A DNA stretch of 64,000 bases from contig JAQGEQ010000091.1 in assembly GCA_034620365.1 (NCBI GenBank), positions 1 through 64,000 of the forward strand, given 5' to 3'. This DNA comes from Pegea sp. RAD2-039. Taxonomy: Eukaryota; Chordata; Thaliacea; Salpida; Salpidae. The notes below the pieces were generated by a model. It had not been told where the DNA came from. It ran no database searches and worked only from the letters and a program-made list of their open reading frames with translations. The stretch's first letter is position 1. Every line of letters begins with the position of its first letter. Below, one piece after another: positions 36,917 to 49,500 of this stretch. A program made the translations under genes and the position numbers.

Positions 36917-38705
36917 TATCTTTATAATTGATAACAAATTATTTCACTTTTACTTGTAAATGTCGTTAAAAATATTCAATATTTTTAATAAATAAAATTT
37001 CAGTTTTTCAAATATTGAGATTCGAAAATATTAAAAAAAAAATTGGACAAAATACTTTTTTTTCATTTTTCTTTTTCATGATATGTTTTATTCTTTTCAA
37101 CTAATTTATTCTTCTTAACTTTAAACTTCAATTATACGAAAAGTTGTATATCTGAACAATTTGTAAAAACTTTAATAAAATTTATAATGATTCAATTTTA
37201 TTTTTCTACCCATTATCTAACATCAAACCAATTTTCTATTTTACAATATTTTATAAACATATTAAGGTTGTTTTATTAAAATATAGAAAGATTTGGATAT
37301 TATCAAAGAAATAATTAGTTGCTTTTTGTTTATTTAAAATCGAAATAATTGTTCACAAAAAGTAACTTATACAAAACTAAACTTTTGCATACAAATCTCA
37401 GAAAAGTTTTTTATCTAACTGACACATTTCAAGACTTTTAACAAGTAAATGATGATTGAGACAGCTTCATCAATGTGACCAGCAAAATCAAATTTGAACG
37501 GTTTTAAATTTAAGATAATTTTATAGAATAAGTGTGCAATAGAGTAACAGTGATATTTAAATTAGTTTGTTTCTGATACTAGTAAAAATCAAAACCACCT
37601 AAAAACATCGTGAACACAAAATATGATGATCTTGCTTATTGGGAGAGCAGAGAGTAACTTTACGTGACTTACTCTAAGACTGAAGTATAAAAAGGTTTAG
37701 AAGTTTGCCATAAACGATGTTATCTTGTAGATTTCATGAAAATTTGCACTTAATGAACGTAAAGCAGGAAAAAACTATCTGAAATTTTTGAGGGTTTTCT
37801 TTTTTGTTCCAATAATGTATTTGGTGAATAAAAGATACAAGTTTTCAAATAATACTATCCAATAATTACAATGTGGAAGAAAATATCAGACTCATAAAAA
37901 ACATCTTATGTTTTACAGCTTTTAAATCAAGATTTTTGTCTAAAGTTAAAAAAATCAGAAACTACAAGTATTGGAGAATACTTTGCTTCTGAAATTAGTA
38001 TTTATTTTGTGGTTTGTGTTATCAGTCTCATAAAATTGTAGTTTTTTGTGACCAGTTAGCAAAACTATTGCAATATAAGTCAGTCTAACTGTAACCTTTT
38101 TTGTACGATTTTACTTTGTTCATCAAATATCAATTTCTTTTGTATGTTAGAATAATAAAGTTATTTTGTTTGAATGTACGTTTGGATGTATGGTTTGGTG
38201 ATACCAATTTAAGACCACTTTTTTAAGTTGATGGCTTATTATTTCATTTACAATTTCGTTTTTGTTGTACATTATCAGCATTATGACCTACAAATTATTT
38301 GTTCTTAACTAAACATCAGTATGCTTGCTTAAAAGTTTATCAGAGTATTTGTTAAAACATTATATCCACTAGAAGCTTTTATATATCTTATACAATTAGC
38401 AATCAAAGTTATCTAAGTTGTGCTTTTAGTCTTCTGAATTTCGATGGAATAAACCGTTTGACTAAAAGCGGTCAAGTACTGCTTTTATCTGACTGAAAGC
38501 AAGCTTCTAGAAAGTTAGGAGCTTTAGACATTCTACTTTCTAGTTACAATGTTACCTGGCAATATGTGAAAAAATCTGGTCTTGTAACCTTTAGAAAACG
38601 TTTCTAGTTTACATATTATACACTTGGTTTTATTTTATGTAACAACTTATCGGAGTTTTTTGAAGATGATAAAAGACCAATAGTAAATAAGGAAGTAGAT
38701 CAAAT
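36917..38705. other. Spacer
   Basis: AT-rich intergenic sequence between BBS5 and the pseudokinase gene. A slightly GC-richer block at 37600-37780 has no coding frame. No RNA gene or transposon recognised. Confidence 0.4.
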
Positions 38706-39832
38706 ATGCTGAATGTTGAAAAGTTTCGAACAAAATATAGAATTTTGGAAGACCAGCAAATCGCAAAAGGGTACCATGCTTATGTGAATAAAGGTAAAAT
38801 TAAACACTAATCTTCTGTAATATTGATACTGTTTAATTTATTTAATTTTTTTATATTTTTAGCCGAATGTTCAACTGATAAAAAGATATATGCGTGTAAG
38901 CGAAGAGAAAAAGCAGCTTTAGGCAATCAACAAAACCCTGACTTGCTGTTAGAGGTTCGAGTACTACAAGCTGCCAGTAAAGCCAGCAATGGTATGGTTA
39001 TTTGTTTGGAATTAAAATGTGTATGTAACTATTACTTGAAACATTTTCTGTTTTCTATCGCAGGTGTTGTTCAGTTAAAAGATTATTTTCACGATACCAG
39101 AAATGATGATTTGTATATTTTCATGGAATATGATCAACAAAGTATTCGTTTGAATAAATATATCAAGAACTACGTAAATACATCAGAAAGTAATAATGAA
39201 AATCTGTTTAAACAAATCATGAGACAAGTATGAAAACAATTTCATTAATAAAAGAATAGTATAAAATAAAAAAACAATGAATTCAGGTTGTTGAAACAAT
39301 GAAGAAATGCCACAGAAAAGATTTAGTCCATGGCAACTTGACAAAAAAAACTATACTAGTCAACCCACTCACAAAAAAAGTGAAAATATGCGGCTTTGGA
39401 AAAGGAAATTTCATTAAAGTTAGTACTTGTCAAGAATACTTTGCTAATGTAACAGTTTTCTTAAGCTATCATTTTTTTTATTTAATACCATCTTAAGCAA
39501 AGTAACAATTATTTCTTAAGAAAGTAATTTAAAGATACTTTTACGTTTCAAATTTTTCAGTGGAACATAATTTATCATTTTCATAGGGCAGAACATCATC
39601 TCACGCCAGTATCACAGCAATTAAAAAGGATGTTGACAATTGTTTGAGAATATGCAAAGATTTCATAAAAGCTGTAAAATCAGTTGGACAAAAATCAATC
39701 CCAAAGAAGTCCTTGTCAAATCAATGTCAAATATTTCATAATTCATGCAAAAATCCTGCGACCTCTACCCGATCGCTTAAGACCATGGAAGATATACTCC
39801 AGACCACTTTTTTTAGACATCGTGGACATTAG
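38706..39832 (+). CDS. Small divergent protein pseudokinase, 5 exons
   Basis: Exons: 38706-38793, 38863-38991, 39064-39227, 39287-39418, 39587-39832; phases close to 252 residues. The kinase fold is visible. The degenerate glycine loop (AKGYHAYV) is followed by the ATP-anchoring lysine in YACKRR (about K42) and an N-lobe hinge (YIFMEYD). The catalytic loop reads LVHGNLTKKTILVN in place of HRDLKxxN (about 141-153), the DFG motif is GFG (163-165), and the end resembles subdomain XI (MEDILQTTFF). The catalytic Asp, loop Lys/Asn and metal-binding Asp are all missing, and the activation segment through subdomains VIII-X is very short. Catalysis is therefore unlikely; ATP binding or scaffolding is possible. 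The parent kinase family is not clear to me. Borders of the last intron are the least certain. Confidence 0.75.
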
Positions 39833-41961
39833 CATTGGATTTTTCTCTTGCTTTTCATAATCTGCCCCAATAAAATATTTGTGGTAATGTTGTTTTAGAT
39901 TTGACAAATAATAGATAGATAAATCTTATATTATTCAAATAAGCTATAGTATACTTTACTAGTGCAAAGAAATCACAATTTTTTTAACGATTTGATGGAA
40001 ACCAAATTCGTTCAAACTCTAACCAATCAGTTGTAATAATCATCTCGTTTGTATACAGCATTTACATAAGCGTTAAAATAATCTTCTGTTACACAGTTTT
40101 AAAATGTCACATTGTCAAAAGGCTTGGTAAAACTTAGATAGGCGTGCAGAGTATCAAACACCTCGAGTAATTAATTTTATTTCAATACAAACATTCGTTT
40201 TATTCCGATATTATGGTAAACAGAATATGTTATATTCCTAACTCTTCCAATTTTGATTTTGTGTCAAATTCACTTAATTTCCAACAATTATAGATTAAAG
40301 GTCCAAAATTTGCGTAATTTCAGATAAATATTGTGTACCCGTTGGGTTTGATTGTATAAATTAAGTTTGTAACTCCTTGTAGTTTCTTAAATAGGGCTGA
40401 TGACCTTAATTATTGTTTCATTTCCCGTAATGCAGGCAATTAGACCTATAAATTCATTCTTATAAAACTGGTCCGTGTCCCTGTTGGTCTTTTCCGCCAT
40501 TTGCTGGATTATAGAATTCCTTTGCCCATAAAGTAAAGTCCTTTTAGTAAAGCCCTTTTAGTAAAGCCGTTGACGAGGCGAAAATTTTCTTAGCAGCTAG
40601 ATGATATGTCTTAATCGGAATTCTACTTCGCTGGTATCTATTTTATGAATAGTTTTTCTAAAATCCTTTAAAGAATCTTTTTTCTTAATAATTTCAAAGT
40701 AGCTTCTTAATATTCATTTTTTTGCGTTTTATTTATCTTTACCACTACAGTTTTTTGCAGATATCATAAAGTTAAAATTTAAAAAGTTTTAATGTTTTTA
40801 TTTTTTGTTTGAAAAAGCCTATAGTGATATAAACCAAAAATGACTGCAATAAAATTTTTTTCTTGTCAAGATATCTCAAATTTTTACATTGTGTTCTTAT
40901 AGTTAAAATATTTGAATCTTAATAAAAAATAAATATGAAATAAATCTTTAGAATTCCTAATGAAAATTTTTCTCTGAGAAAATAAAAAATTCTAAGCATA
41001 GAAGATAATTTTATAAGAATGAACTGACATTGTGTAGTTTAATGATAAACTTCATTTTTGTGCTTATTTTATTTACTTAAAGCCTTTTATGATAAAGCCA
41101 TTTTATCTGTCATTCTAAATTATAGTAGCTTACAACCATAACTTTGAAATTTTGTAATTATCAAAATTTTTAGATAACTTTATAAATGTATAATTGTGAT
41201 TACCTTGATATTTTATTTAAGTTTAAATATTTGTAAAAATTTTTTAAATGAATCAAATTATTATAGAAACCTTTTTTATCATTTCAATTATTTGTTACTA
41301 GAAAATCTGTTGATTAATTTTATTTATGGAAAATTTTTTCTTTTTTCAAAATTATCATAATTAATTATTTTCTCATTTTTACCAAAATCTATATTAATCT
41401 TATTAATTAGATCAAGATGACTTATTAATAAAATTATCATTAAACATGAAAGAATTGAATTAGTATAAACTAAAAGAAATTTATTTTTCTGTCTAATCAA
41501 TTTGAAATTATCAACTGCTTTAAACTATTTTCTCTCTTTTGGATTAGTGAGTTATTCCTAATAAACTAATGTAATATTTTATACAAAAATTCTTATAATA
41601 TATATATAAGAAATATAAAGTTTATGAAATGAATTTTTTAAATAATTAAAAATGTTTTTAGCTTTTTATATTTAGGTAATTAATTAAATATTTATTTTTT
41701 AAACTATTACTTTATTTAGTTCATAAGTAATATTGACCTAAATATTTATATAAAAATTATAAACATATTTAATTTGTATTTACATATATTTTTTTATACT
41801 TTTTTTTTTTGTATAATTGATATATATATTTACTTTAATATTTATAAAAAGATTTTTTTTATATAGAAATTTCAGAATTGCTTAAAAATTTGTTTATATT
41901 TTCATCAAATATATTTAAGTTACATTTTCATAAATTGTTATGATTTAAATTCATTTTTCAG
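39833..41961. other. Spacer, with a short tandem motif
   Basis: Contains a GC-richer block at about 40320-40630, possibly an old transposon piece (aaatagggctgatgacctta), with a 14-bp tandem motif agtaaagcccttttt-like at 40532-40568. From 40700 to 41940 it is extremely AT-rich. No coding exon seen. The final acceptor (tcatttttcag, ending 41961) stands 20 nt before the SAE1 start. Confidence 0.45.
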
Positions 41962-41981
41962 ATTACTAAAAAAAGTCTCAG

Positions 41982-43001
41982 ATGACTGAATCAATTTCAA
42001 AAGAAGAGTTCGCACAATATGATCGACAAATACGATTATGGGGTCTTAATGCTCAGAAACAGCTAAGAAAAGCAAATGTAGCTATAATTGGTGTTGGTGG
42101 ATTAGGATCAGAAGTTGTGAAGAATATTGTGTTGGCTGGTATCCGTTCTGTCACGTTAATTGATCATAGAGACGTTTGTGATGAAGATTTAACATCACAG
42201 CTCCTTATAACTCCTAATGATGTTGGAAAAAATATTGCTGAGGCTTCTAGAAGTCGTACCAATGAATTAAACCCTAATGTGATTGTAAATGTAAACAAAC
42301 AAAATATTTTGGATTGTATGGAAACCTTAAAATGTTTTGATGTCGTTTGCCTCACAAGAACAGATCACAAGCTGAGAGTTTCTGTCAATAAAATTTGCCG
42401 AGAATTTGGTGTTAAGTTTTTATGCGGAGACGTTTTTGGCTTTTTTTCTTTCTGCTTTTTAGATTTTGGAACCCATAAGTATGTAAATGAAGAAGCTTCA
42501 AGTAATTCGAAACCAAATAAATCAAAAGTTGAAAATTATTGTAATGAATTTGATGATTTGGAGTTAATTTTAGAGCCAGACGTTATGAAGAAGGAACACA
42601 AAGTTGATTTTTGTTCTTATGAAGATGCCGTTAAAGATAATTGGTGCAAAAAAAGCAAACGTAGTCTTCGACAATCATCACAACCTTTTTTTGTTCTGAA
42701 AACTATTGATGATTTTTTTTTGGAAAAGAAAAGATACCCAACTCATGAAGCTAGTGACTCGATGGATTTGAATCGAATCAAAGATAAAATATTGTTGGCC
42801 TCTAAAATGAAAGCAGATTTAGTTGATGAAAATTTCTCATCGTTTTGTATATCAGTGTTAAGTCCTGTAGCTGCTATAACAGGTGGATTTGCTGCTCAAG
42901 AGATCATCAAAGCAATCACTCACCAAAACCAACCACATGATAATTTCTTCTTTTTTGACGGATTGAAAAATTGTGGAACGATTGAACGCCTTGGCTATTG
43001 A
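41982..43001 (+). CDS. SAE1: SUMO-activating enzyme subunit 1 (AOS1), single exon
   Basis: 339 residues, close to the usual length (human 346). ThiF/E1-like fold. It opens with YDRQIRLWGLNAQKQL, then the adenylation nucleotide loop IIGVGGLGSEVVKN (about residues 35-48), LNPNV, the SAE1-specific charged insert, and the C-terminal AAQEIIKAITHQ and NFFFFDGLKNCG. SAE1 pairs with UBA2 to adenylate SUMO; the catalytic cysteine is on UBA2, and none is needed here. An intron-free coding sequence is unusual beside the intron-rich neighbours, but a splice acceptor lies 20 nt upstream, so the 5' end is cis- or trans-spliced; a full retrocopy would not need one. The frame is intact, so it is likely functional. 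Convergent with MGRN1, whose stop is 554 bp away. Confidence 0.95.
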   Translation: MTESISKEEFAQYDRQIRLWGLNAQKQLRKANVAIIGVGGLGSEVVKNIVLAGIRSVTLIDHRDVCDEDLTSQLLITPNDVGKNIAEASRSRTNELNPNVIVNVNKQNILDCMETLKCFDVVCLTRTDHKLRVSVNKICREFGVKFLCGDVFGFFSFCFLDFGTHKYVNEEASSNSKPNKSKVENYCNEFDDLELILEPDVMKKEHKVDFCSYEDAVKDNWCKKSKRSLRQSSQPFFVLKTIDDFFLEKKRYPTHEASDSMDLNRIKDKILLASKMKADLVDENFSSFCISVLSPVAAITGGFAAQEIIKAITHQNQPHDNFFFFDGLKNCGTIERLGY

Positions 43002-43554
43002 TTTTTTTAAACAGATATTGGAATTATATTTTTTATATTAAACTGTTATCTGATAATTTCTTGAACTTAAATAAATAAATAAAAATTTATTTTAAATAAA
43101 TGATTAAAACTTTTTATTGGTTCCATTTTTGCGCTATTTTAAAGATAATTTGAAAATACATGATATGATGATTTGAAAGTGAGAAATCAAATTTGTACTT
43201 TTCATATAATTATTTACAACTTTGACAGGAAAAAAAAACAATTGTAAAAGTATTTTCACTTGATTAAGGAATAATAAACACGACGACAAAAGTTCAATTT
43301 ACTTACGAGAAATTAATAAAACAAAAAAGTAACAAAAGATGAATTTAGGAATAAAATTTTCAAGTATCTTTTGAATTTAAGACAACAGTTCACCAAAAAT
43401 AATCTAAAAATGGTTTTAGAATCACAAAATGTGTAGATGCCTAATAATTTGGTTAACTTTAAAAGAATTAGATGTAAAAATTTAGTTTAAAACCACATTT
43501 GTACGAAATTAAGATAACTTGTTGAAAAGATTTTGAAATTCCCGAAAAGCTTGT

Positions 43555-46500
43555 TTATTTGATAACAACTTGATTTAAACTTTCTTCAACAAAAACTTCA
43601 TCACTACAAGAAGCGCGACTGATATCTTCAACAGCTACAAATATAAATCATGTAAAAATAACTCATCTGAAATTACTTAGATATAAATTCTATTCAACAA
43701 TATTATTACACAACAAATTTGAGGTAAATCAGAAACATATTATTCCTACTTTTCTCTTTTTTATCCAAATGCATTATGGCGTTTTCACTTTTGGCTTCAA
43801 AATCGGTTGGAGACTGCAATTAACAAAATTATTTTCAAAAAATAAACAAAACAGAAACTTTAGATTAAAAACCAAAAAATAAATTAAAACAAACAAAATC
43901 TTATCAGTTTATTTACTGGCCTATCATATGATTTATAGTTTATAAGTAGAACAGATATTCTATTAAGGCTTCAATTACTTTTAAGCTCTATAATTGACTT
44001 GCGGTTTAATGAAAGGTTAGTAAAGAATGTATAAAGAGATAAAATCAACCAGAACACTCGTACGATGTCAAAGGTTTTAACAGATTCAAGCTATGTTTTC
44101 ATATGTAGCAAAACTTTTAAGCTTTACAAGTTGTGTAAAAGATAGATTGATGAAACATATCTATCATGAAAGTTACTGACAGATGATTTATAATTAATGT
44201 TTTCAACAGTTATTAAATAAAAATAAGAACAATTTTTCCATAAAAATATAAACAGATTTTTCCATTTGAAAAAAACACTTTTTTATCAACTAACTGTTTC
44301 ATTAACACTAGAGCAGCGATTCTTTGCTGTATTTCTTCTTTTTGATCTCTTCTTTTTACTTCCTTGGGAAGAAGGTCTTCTTCTAATAGAGTCTACCTCC
44401 GAAATATTAGTGACAATTGTCTCTTCAGAAATCTGTTGAGATTTTGATATCATAAGTAGCGGTTTAGGTTTCGTGTTCTTATCTAATAAATCAATGTTTA
44501 AAACCAGCTTTTCAAAATCTTCTATCATAAAATGATTACTTGGAAAAAACATCATTTGTTGTAAATGATTAAATGTTAAAAATATTTGAAGATTTTTTAA
44601 TTAAAACATTAAAATTTAAATCATAAATCCTTTATACAAAGTTCTACCGTTTTCTTTTTATTCTTAGCAGAATTAAAATGATCTTTAGAAGATACTGAAT
44701 TACTCTCTTTTGGAAGATTTATTTCTTCAATAACTTCCGATGCAGCTAAAAGAATAATCCAATCAGTAATCTGTTTTTTTTGAAATAGAAAATATTCTTG
44801 TGAACTTACAAGCAGTTGGAGATGAGAAGTTATCTTTGTTTGAATTAATTGACCCATTAATTGCCTCAATCAAAGGAACAGCCTCGTAACCCTCTGGAAT
44901 TGGTGGCAGTTCGTCGTCATCTTTTTGATCATCAATGTTATATGCTTTATATTGTTTCAATTTATAAAATTATTTTCAAAAAGTTTTACTTTTTGAAGAA
45001 ATCTAGTTTTTGATTGTTGCAAATATTGTTTGTTATTTATTATATTTGAAGTATAAACAACTTTATTATTGTTTTAAACATTGAAACTCAGTTTTTAAAA
45101 GACAAAATATTCTCTTTCTGTTTTACTAACTTTCTATTTCAACAATTTTTGAAATAATTTTTCAAGAAACAAACAACTTTTTTGTAACTTTTTTCCACAA
45201 GTGACACTTTTAATAAATTATTGATTGACTTTTTTACTTTTAATCATCTGTCAGCTTGAAGTGGGTTTAAAATGAAAATTCACCTGAATGTTGGTTTTGT
45301 AATTTTCCAGCCTCTGAAGATCGCTTGCGAATGGTCCTAATTTGCATAAGAGCGCGGAACGACTGCCTGCAGATTGGGCAGCCGCTTTGTTGAAAACGAA
45401 TTTGATTGGCTGCAAATTAGATCAATTATTAAAATAAAAAGTGAAATTTTTATATTGAAATTTAAAGAAAATAGTTTTGTGAAATTTAGCAAATATAAAA
45501 GTTGGTTGTTTGATTATTTTTAGTTTACTTAACAAGTAAAAACCTTTTAAACAAATTTAAAATAAGGAAAATATTTTGTTAATGAATAGATTTTGCTATT
45601 TATATATTCAGTTTTACGAGATATAAGACAACTCCTGTTTATTGTCAACATTAAAGCCAAACGTAGAAAGAAAAAAGACAAATTTGAACTGGAGAAGAAG
45701 AACATTCTATCTTTTAGCTACTTGAAAGTTTCAGTGTATCAATTAAGAGATTGATGTAGATAAGATGACCTGCTAGAAATATTATTGAGCTAGAAAGATG
45801 AAATATACTTTTAAGGAAATTTTTGAAGGTAGATTTTTTTTTATTGTTTATTTTGGTAAAAATAATTTTGTATTTAAAAAAGTTTAGAATTTAAAAAAGA
45901 TTTATTTTTTATTTTGATTAAATGATTTAATTGATTAAAGTATTTAAGAGGTTTTTCGGGAAATTAAATTTTTTAAATAATTAATTTAAAATAAACTTGA
46001 TCAATTATAAAAGTTTAAATCAAAAGTTTTCAAAGATTTAAATGAATCTAAAAAATTCACCAAAATTTGTATTTAAAACAAAAAAACAAGTTTTTCTTTC
46101 AACAATTCCAATATATTTAAATCAAATATAAACGAAACTCAGGAAGATCAATTCAATTTTTTGTAGATCATCTTTATCATATAATACTTTTTTGGCTTAC
46201 AGTAAAAAGTTACAAAACAATTTTTTATCAATTTTTTATCAGCTGAAATATCCTTCAACAATTTAATGGAGCATATCAAATTTTATTTGTTATTTTTTCC
46301 GCCTGCGTCAATTTACAAATTTTTACAGTTATTTAAAGGCAAAAGGTTAAAAGGGACTAATTAAAAAAAACTTTTATCTAACTATGACATCAAACCTTTT
46401 TATGAATAAGAAATTTTAATGATAATTTTTTCAATTGAAATTGAAACAATAGAAAGAAACAAGATAACTGAAGATGTAGTGACATTTTGTAAAGATCAAG

Positions 46501-49500
46501 ATATTTAAATTGTTTAATTTTTAGCGACCTGTGGTTATAGAAATAAAATAACTGACGGCACCCTGAAGTAATGAGCTAAATATTGATCACATTTAATTAC
46601 TAATTGCATTTATCAAAGTCAAACTAAAGGCTTGTCTTCAAACAAACAGCAGAAATGATTTGGAAATATTTACGAAATCTTAAACTAAACTTCGTTTTTC
46701 AACTAAATTTTTTTTTCTTAGAAACTGAGATCGAAAATGAAACAGAAAATGGAAGAGAGAATTTGAAGATCAAAAAAACATCAGCTATTAAATCTCTACA
46801 AAAGAAGATTTGGGTTTTGATCGACAACTATACCTCTTCAAAAACACTTGCAAGATTGGATCAGTTGGATAAAAATCGGAATGAATTAGAAAAAGTTTTT
46901 GAAAACAAGGTGAAGACCTCTTCAAAAGAAATCTTCCGATATAGTCAGTTGTTGGAAAAGAAGAATCGAAAAATCGAATCAATTCTCTTCTTTCAAATAT
47001 GTGCGAATCATTCATGTAAACATACTCTACCGAATCAATCTGTTCAAATCATTGCAGATTGCATCAGTAAAATCTTTGGAGTTGCATTAGAACTAGAAGA
47101 TGATCAACATCAATATGTGATCATTATCATAGAGAAGCTGTTGAGATTAATTACTGAGAATGATAAATCTGATAAAGTCTCAACTACTATTCACTCGTGT
47201 AGATCTCTAAGGATCATCGCGATCTTTCAGGGGTTAATGGGGATTTATAAGGAAGAAGAGAATACGATCAAACAAGCTTTGTATGATCTTGAAACGATCT
47301 TTGGTAGCGTTAGTAAAGCAAGTTGCTTTAAGATCTATAGTGGCTGCTTGTTTACTCTTGGTACCGCTTATAAAAATCAGTTTCGATTAAAAGAGTCTGT
47401 AGATGCTTATGAAAGAGCAGTGGAAGCAGATCTTCTTGCAGAAGATTATAAAAGTGAATTTGATCGTCATCAGTCAATTAGTTTGACAGAAGAAGTTTTA
47501 GAAGAGATGAAACAAAAGAAGATTGAGATGAAGATAGAAGATCAAACAAAACTAAAGATGACAAATTAAGACACAAGATTGGATTTTTCTTTTTTAATGT
47601 TCTAATTTGTAAATGGGTTTGCTCTGAATATCGAATATTTAATTTCCGTATTATATCAAAATCATTGAAACTTTTTTTTATTCATTTTTTTTTTATTTAA
47701 TTTCTTGAAAAGATATTTTGAGTTCTGATGATTTAAGCTTGGTGAAAATAATAAAAGAAAAAATGGCGAATTTTTTATTGGAATTTTTAACTACAAATAG
47801 AGGTTACATAATTACTTTTATTTTAGTTAATTGAGACTTAATATTTTTAATAAATTGACAACAAATATAAAAAAACATTTTGGATGTTGATGATTAAATT
47901 TGTAGGTTATCAAAATGTTTTGATCAATAAAATCATTGAGTAACTAAATTGAAATTGAAATAAATGAAATATTTATTTTTCTATTAATTATTTACCTTTG
48001 AAAGTTAAAATCATAAGTTTTAAAAAAGTAGTTTTCAAAGTTTAAAATATTTTGAAAACATTATTAATATAATTGTTGAGAATTATTTGTAAAAATTTAA
48101 TATCTTCATCTAAGAAATGACGTTAGATTAAAAAATGATAAGAAAACTCATGACGTCAATATCTTTAAGTCACAAATCTTTTAGTGTCATAAGCTAAATA
48201 TTACTTCAAACTTTCAATTTTCTTTTTCAGAAAGCCACCTTCTACCAAAATCTAAAGAATTTTTCAATCGAGTAAATCGATCTTATACTTTAACAATTAT
48301 TTTATTTAAATAAATCAGCTGGTTTCATACTATTAAGTTGATTTAATTTAGTTTTGATCTTATTATTTGAATAGAAGCTTGAAGAAATTAGAATTTAGAT
48401 TTTAGATTTAGTTTTAATACTGAATACTAAGCAATCAGCAAAACTAAACTTTCAGCTTGTGAAGAAGAAGAAAAAATTACTCCTATCAAACTGCAGAGGG
48501 TTTCAAATTAAAAAACAAATAATCAAAACTAAATCACTAGGATAAAAAACTTTCACCAAGAATTTACAAATTATTGTTGGATGTCACCATTTTTTTATTC
48601 CTATATCTCTTTAAATCATTAAAAAAGTTCTTACCACAAGAATTGCAGAGACAAAGATGCTTACAAGGAAGAATAATTGTGTCTTTCATATCTGAGAGAC
48701 ACACAACACATTCAGTATTATCACCATTATCCAAATAACCGTCTGAGTCTGCTTCTTCATCTACAGATTATAAAGATCTGATTGTTTAAATTTATTTTTC
48801 ATAAAGCTTTTGTTTATCTGATAAAAAAGTTGTTTTCTGTAGTGTAGGTAATCTATTTCAGACAACATACTTGTGATTAATTGACAGATTTATTACAGCT
48901 AACTTAATTAAATACAAGGCTACATTGCCAAAAGAAGACAGTTTTGTAATTTCTGCCAAAGTTGTATGATTACTTTTACAAAACTTAAAAAAAATTTGGT
49001 AATAAAAGATCAGAAAAAGTTTTTAATTTTAAAATGATTTAATTTCGGAAAAGAAAACTTTAAAAAAGTTTTTGGATTTTACAAAAAGATTGAAAATAAC
49101 ATAAATAAGCAAAAAAATTAAAATCTAATAATAATAAGATTTGTTAGTAAAGTATAGAAAACAAATAAACAGAAAAAATAGTAATTTAGTAACTACAAAT
49201 AAATAGCCAGTGAAAAAAAGTTGGCAACCAAGATAATTGAAAATTAAAATGACATAATCTTATCGTCAATTAATTATATTTAGTTTTAGTGGTTTTATTT
49301 ACTTCGAAGATAACTTTTTAACGTTTTAATAACAACTTAGTAAAGATCAATTTATGCAAACTTAAACAAAACAGTTCTATTTTCAATTTAAACCAATAAA
49401 CGCTAAAAGTGTTTCTCTTTCCGATTTAAAGAATACTTTTGGCAGACTTGAAGTAAATTTACCTTCATTTTTTGATTTGTACTTATTTTCAATTCCATAA

